A stretch of 64,000 bases of DNA, from contig UQCQ01000003.1 in assembly GCA_900539595.1 (NCBI GenBank), positions 82,648-146,647 on the forward strand. Direction: 5' to 3'. Position 1 is the stretch's first letter. Every line of letters begins with the position of its first letter. The position numbers and the translations under genes were made by a program. Under the pieces are notes generated by a model. It did no database searches. It saw only the letters and a list, made by a program, of their open reading frames with translations, and was not told the origin of the DNA. This DNA comes from an uncultured Mollicutes bacterium (GTDB lineage: Bacteria > Bacillota_I > Bacilli_A > RFN20 > CAG-826). Below are positions 60,118 through 64,000 of the stretch, piece after piece.

Positions 60118-61350
60118 TTATTTTAAACGGAATTTAGCAATCCTTGCTCCCATGCTGGTGCCATATTCAAAGGGGGTGATGACGAAACTTTGATGGGAAG
60201 TTTTTTCTATCTTTTCCCCGGGCTTATCCACCATGGAAAGGGAGGAGATTCGCTTATCCGTATGAAGGAGCACCGTTTTCTTGCCTTGGTCGCGTTGGAC
60301 ATGGGCATCCGCGGCCATGGGGACATCTTGGACGACGGCGTAATAGAAGCCGTCTTTTTCAAATAGGCTTGCCCCATCAGCTGAAACGGAAGAAGGGGTG
60401 GCGTCTAAAACAATCGAATGATTTTTCTTTAGCCAGCTTCCTAGCATCTCCATCATTCGTTTTTGTTCGACGGGCAAGAACCCATTTCCTTTGGGCCCGA
60501 CGTTGAGGAGCAAGTTGCATCCAGCGGCACGGGTAGAAATTAATTCGTTCAATAGATGGGAATAGGATTTGATGCAATAGTCGTTTTTGGCGTACCCCCA
60601 ATGCTCCACAATCGTGTCGCAGACTTCCCCAGCAATCGGCCGAGCGGCGGAAGAAGAGATCGGAAAGGCTTTTCCTTTTTCGAAGGTGACGCAGTCGATT
60701 TCTTCCCCTCCTTTTTCTCCGCATGCGGACAACCCGGTATTATTCGTGATGATGGCTCGAGGCTGCAAAGCATGGATCATTTGGTAGATTTCTTCGGGAA
60801 AGGTGATTCCTTGGGGGAGTCCCCAAGTCCCATCAAACCAGAACCCCCCGACTTTCCCATAACGGGTGCAAAGGATTTCGATGGAACGTTTTAGATAAGC
60901 AAAATAAGCTTCGAAATTCCCACTTCGGAAATCCTTTTGCCACCAATCGATGACGGTATGGTAGAAAACGGGGAGAAGATCATATTCACGGCAGGCGTCG
61001 ACGAATTCCTGCACCAAATCCCTTTGAGTCGGGGAGTGCGGCGCGTCCAATTCATTGAGCCCACAGGTATCGTAAAGAGAGAAGCCTTCGTGATGACGGG
61101 TGGTTAAGGTCACATAACGGCAACCGGCTTTCTTCGCGGTTTTGCAAAGCTCTTTCGCCCAGTTTGGGGCAACTTTGAAACGAGGGAAGGTTTTTTCGAT
61201 ATATCGTTCCATTGCAACTTCATCGCTTATGCGGCTATCGCGGGTATATTGAAAATGCCATTCTCCTTTGCCAAGAACGCTATAAAGACCAAAATGAACG
61301 AACATCCCAAAACCGAGTTTACGGAAATCATTAACATAGGAATAATCCAT
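60118..61350 (-). CDS. GH29 alpha-L-fucosidase, cytoplasmic
   Basis: 410 residues, no signal peptide. KLGFGMFVHFGLYS, AGCRYVTLTTRHHEGFSLYDT and the nucleophile motif GGFWFDGTW (Asp) are those of GH29; the C-terminal GCNLLLNVGPKGNGFLP is the usual end of the barrel, followed by a short beta domain. It would remove fucose from imported oligosaccharides. AGGAGA precedes the ATG on the - strand, and TATAAT lies 26 bases further up. Confidence 0.93.
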   Translation of the reverse strand: MDYSYVNDFRKLGFGMFVHFGLYSVLGKGEWHFQYTRDSRISDEVAMERYIEKTFPRFKVAPNWAKELCKTAKKAGCRYVTLTTRHHEGFSLYDTCGLNELDAPHSPTQRDLVQEFVDACREYDLLPVFYHTVIDWWQKDFRSGNFEAYFAYLKRSIEILCTRYGKVGGFWFDGTWGLPQGITFPEEIYQMIHALQPRAIITNNTGLSACGEKGGEEIDCVTFEKGKAFPISSSAARPIAGEVCDTIVEHWGYAKNDYCIKSYSHLLNELISTRAAGCNLLLNVGPKGNGFLPVEQKRMMEMLGSWLKKNHSIVLDATPSSVSADGASLFEKDGFYYAVVQDVPMAADAHVQRDQGKKTVLLHTDKRISSLSMVDKPGEKIEKTSHQSFVITPFEYGTSMGARIAKFRLK

Positions 61351-61375
61351 GGTTTTCTCCTAGGGCTGATAACCC

Positions 61376-61453
61376 ATTATAGGGGATAAAGAATCCAAAC
61401 GTTCCTGGAATTTGCCCGGTATGTATTTGTTTCCCTATAAAGTTGTTACAAAA
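61376..61453 (-). promoter_or_regulatory. Promoter region of the fucosidase gene
   Basis: On the - strand a -10 TATAAT at 61381-61376, without a good -35, and further upstream the half-site TGTTACAAAA (61444-61453, + strand reading) shared with the palindrome at 56301. On the + strand TTGACA at 61510 lacks a fitting -10. Nothing else is recognised in 61351-61669. Confidence 0.45.
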
Positions 61454-61669
61454 CAAAGCCAAACCCCGTCGTTAGCAACGTTTGTATTCGTTTTTTTATC
61501 TCCCATCTATTGACAATGCCCATTTATTTGGACGATTCGCCTGCTTGCTCTATGATAAAGATGGCTTTGAGCCGTAGGGATATTTCCATGGCAAATACAA
61601 AAGGGCAAACGAGTATTCGCTTTTAGTTCCGTGAAGTATTTTTGACATTGGTGAAAAGGAGATTCGTTT

Positions 61670-63196
61670 ATGAAGCTGAATCGAAAAGAATATATCGATA
61701 AGGTCCGCGCTTGCTTTATTGGCAAGAACATTGGGGGAACTATCGGAGGACCTACCGAAGGAAAACGAGAGATTTTGGATGTGAAAGGGTTTTCTACCCT
61801 CAAGGGACAGCCGCTTCCTAACGATGATTTAGACTTGCAACTCATTTGGCTAAGAGCCTTGGAAATGCAAGGGCCCCAAAACATTAATAGCGAAGTCCTT
61901 GGCCGTTATTGGCTAAATTTCATCCCCCCTTCTTGGGCGGAATATGGAATCTGCAAACACCATATGCTTCAAGGCATCGAACCGGGGGTATCCGGTTCTA
62001 GCGATATTAACATTTGGAGCCATTCCAATGGCGCCTGGATCCGCAGCGAAATTTGGGCGACCACGAATCCGCTATTGGTGGATCATGCGGTCCGTTATGC
62101 CCTTCACGATGCCATGGTGGACCATGGCATGGGGGAAGGCACGATTGCCGAGGCCTTTGTTGCCGCCATGGAAAGCGCGGCTTTTGGCATCACCGATATC
62201 CATGAACTCATTCGCATTGGATTATCGAAGATCGATCCAGAAACGAGAACCGCCAAAACCGTAAAAGAAGTGCTCCGCCTCCACGAAGAAGGCAAGACAT
62301 GGCAAGAAGTGCGCAACGCCATTGTTGAACTCAACGCCGATATCGGAGATGGCTGGTTCCAAGCTCCAAGTAACATCGCCTTCGTTTTGATTGGCTTGCT
62401 TTATGGAGAAGGCGATTATAAGAAATCCTTGCTTATCGCGGTCAATTGCGGAGATGACACGGACTGCACGGGGGCTACGATCGGCGCTCTTATGGGCATC
62501 ATGCACGGAACCAAGGTTCTTCCCGAAGATTGGGTCGCTTACATTGGCAACCGCATCGTGACCTGCTCCATCAATGTAGGAACCTCTCCCCGTATCCCCT
62601 CGACCATCGACGACTTGGTCCGACGCGTAGGCAGAATGGCGGAGATTTGCTGCTATTTTAACGGCAATGGAGTCTATACGGACCACTTAACGGGATTAGA
62701 TGTCGAATTCACCGACGGACCCACCGAACTGGAAAGGAACTTATCTTCCTTATTGGACCGTCCCTGGGCGGAAAATAACGAGCAGGATGATATCCGCGCG
62801 TTACGTCTTTCCTTAAAACCCAATGCCTTTGCGGTTCACCGCGGATCCATCACAGCGATTGTTCGTTATATCGATGGGCTTAACCTCAACGCAGGAGAAA
62901 CCAAACATATCGGTTTGACCCTCGTCAATAACGTCAAGGCCTACGGCAATGAACCCCTAACCGCGAATGTCCTCCTCCACGTTCCAGAAGGCTGTTTCAC
63001 CAAGGAATCCGGATTTTCTTTCTCCGTTCCCTGTTGGACGGCGATGACCCCGATGGCCCATAGCCAGGAATACATCCTTTCCTTTGAAGTGGACGAAGTC
63101 GTGGGAAGCAAGCAAAAAGCGATCCTCGAAATCGAAGTCCCCGAGCAAGGGAAAACCCATTACATCGATATCGTGTTCTCCAAATATCTGGCTTAA
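61670..63196 (+). CDS. ADP-ribosylglycohydrolase-fold protein with C-terminal beta domain
   Basis: 508 residues, no signal peptide. Residues 1-350 show the ARH fold: CFIGKNIGGTIGGPTEG, metal-site NDDLDLQLIWL (in place of DDTQM), HDAMVDHGMGEG and NCGDDTDCTGATIGALMG (the second metal motif GDTDxxG, here GDDTDCTG). About 140 C-terminal residues form a beta-rich domain. ARH-like proteins found in glycan loci may act on N-glycosidic links other than ADP-ribose. AAAGGAG precedes the ATG; it is followed by an (alpha/alpha)6-type gene 17 bases on. Confidence 0.8.
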   Translation: MKLNRKEYIDKVRACFIGKNIGGTIGGPTEGKREILDVKGFSTLKGQPLPNDDLDLQLIWLRALEMQGPQNINSEVLGRYWLNFIPPSWAEYGICKHHMLQGIEPGVSGSSDINIWSHSNGAWIRSEIWATTNPLLVDHAVRYALHDAMVDHGMGEGTIAEAFVAAMESAAFGITDIHELIRIGLSKIDPETRTAKTVKEVLRLHEEGKTWQEVRNAIVELNADIGDGWFQAPSNIAFVLIGLLYGEGDYKKSLLIAVNCGDDTDCTGATIGALMGIMHGTKVLPEDWVAYIGNRIVTCSINVGTSPRIPSTIDDLVRRVGRMAEICCYFNGNGVYTDHLTGLDVEFTDGPTELERNLSSLLDRPWAENNEQDDIRALRLSLKPNAFAVHRGSITAIVRYIDGLNLNAGETKHIGLTLVNNVKAYGNEPLTANVLLHVPEGCFTKESGFSFSVPCWTAMTPMAHSQEYILSFEVDEVVGSKQKAILEIEVPEQGKTHYIDIVFSKYLA

Positions 63197-63213
63197 AAGG
63201 AAGAACCCATTCC

Positions 63214-64000
63214 ATGAATAACATCTATTTTGATTTGCTAAAAAGATGGGGCGAGGGTTTACTCGCCCATCAAATTCGAGAAGGGGAGGAAGCCTTCCAA
63301 GGCGGATTCCTTTGCCCCAGTTGCAAAATGATTCATGGACGGACTCCCGATGCGATTTATCCCCTTGGGGTTTTATATAAAAAGACGGGAGACGTGCGTT
63401 ATTTAAAAGGGGCAAAGCTCGCTTTTGCATACGGCAAACAACTCGAATGCCCGGATGGTTCTCTTTATAACGACGCCCAGGCCGCTTGGCCGTATACGAC
63501 CGTTTTTCTCACGATCGCGGTCTTTGAAAGCTTAAATTCTTTTGGTGATTTGTTGGACGAAGAATTCCGTTCCTCTTTGTTATCCCAAGCCAAACGCATG
63601 TCCAATTGGCTTTACGAAAATCTCGATGAGCATTCTCGCCCCAACATCAATTATTGCACGACGAACGCCTATGCGATGTGCCTTGCGGGGCAATATTTAA
63701 AAGAGTCCAAATATTTAGAACGTTCCCGCCATCTTTTCGATTATTCCTTTGCTCATTTTAGCGAGTCTGGATTCTTCTATGGGGAATCCAAAAACCACGA
63801 TGCGATTTCCAAGAAGGGCTGTCGTTCCATCGATATGGGGTATGGCCTAGAAGAATCCATCCCCGCTCTTGTTAAATGCGCTTTCCTTTTCAAAGACGAA
63901 AAAGCCATGGCTTTCCTGCATGATCGCTTGATGGATAACGCGCCTTTCTTTCTGCCGGATGGAGGATTGGACAATACCTTTGGGGTCCGCAATAACAAAT
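63214..64000 (+). CDS. (alpha/alpha)6-type enzyme, partial at the right edge
   Basis: The frame is open from ATG 63214 to the window end, 262 codons, with AAAAGGAAG upstream. Helical text with regular aromatic pairs (YPLGVLYKKTGD, AAWPYTTVFLTIAVFE, NINYCTTNAYAMCLAGQYL, GGLDNTFGVRNN) suggests an (alpha/alpha)6 barrel like unsaturated glycuronyl hydrolases, mannanases or polysaccharide lyases. A Cys pair near residue 34 (CPSCK) is odd for such enzymes. No signal peptide. Family not identified. Confidence 0.65.
   Translation, partial: MNNIYFDLLKRWGEGLLAHQIREGEEAFQGGFLCPSCKMIHGRTPDAIYPLGVLYKKTGDVRYLKGAKLAFAYGKQLECPDGSLYNDAQAAWPYTTVFLTIAVFESLNSFGDLLDEEFRSSLLSQAKRMSNWLYENLDEHSRPNINYCTTNAYAMCLAGQYLKESKYLERSRHLFDYSFAHFSESGFFYGESKNHDAISKKGCRSIDMGYGLEESIPALVKCAFLFKDEKAMAFLHDRLMDNAPFFLPDGGLDNTFGVRNNK

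Overview
The window comes from a low-to-medium GC bacterium of the Bacilli/Mollicutes side of the Firmicutes, probably an anaerobic gut commensal. The reasons are a HARE-HTH RNA polymerase delta subunit, a MiaB-YlbF/YmcA pair, YyzM-type DUF951, an M3 oligopeptidase, Shine-Dalgarno sites of the AGGAGG type and many short Ser-rich lipoproteins. TGA acts only as a stop and TGG encodes Trp, so the Mycoplasma code is not used. Isoprenoids come from the MEP pathway (IspF). A finer placement (Erysipelotrichales, RF39 or Acholeplasmatales-like) is inference only.

Layout. 1-21.5 kb is mostly housekeeping: miaB (fused to a YlbF/YmcA domain) and miaA, fhs with DUF951, a pair of fused ATPase-FtsX exporters, a cold shock protein, ychF-ispF-argS with stop/start overlaps, rpoE, a DHH (NrnA-type) gene followed by a CysQ-type phosphatase, a NifU-type protein, a PepF-like peptidase, and an AraC regulator facing a GH63-like glycosidase. 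A tRNA-Leu(CAA) at 21.7 kb marks the edge of an accessory island (about 21.8-34 kb). The island holds an inverted-repeat-bounded insertion-sequence remnant, an IS3 transposase remnant, a foreign-looking QueD-like gene, a decayed AlbA_2/Schlafen-type regulator, a XRE gene with a small-alarmone-hydrolase-like HD protein, an orphan HipB-like repressor, and five intact or broken AAA ATPases of the DUF4143 class.

34-40.2 kb is an operon of three large lipoproteins, two of them divergent paralogues. A sixth DUF4143 ATPase at 40.3-41.7 kb lies between two near-identical 56-bp direct repeats. 42-64 kb is a glycan-use locus: secreted and lipid-anchored beta-helix, Big_2 and Ig-like proteins, an AraC regulator, GH130, a DUF4838 lipoprotein, a sugar ABC importer (binding protein and two permeases, no ATPase), a GH29 alpha-fucosidase, an ADP-ribosylglycohydrolase-fold protein and the start of an (alpha/alpha)6-type enzyme. 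CcpA/LacI-like operators precede two of its transcription units, which suggests control by carbon source. The likely substrate is a fucosylated, mannose-containing glycan, an inference from GH29 plus GH130.

The observation most worth following is that the DUF4143 ATPase genes each have their own short motif repeated two or three times, mostly with inverted symmetry, in the upstream region. The motif often covers the ribosome binding site or start codon and differs from gene to gene. Together with one gene lying between direct repeats and two broken copies nearby, this points to a family of self-regulated, recombining ATPase cassettes.
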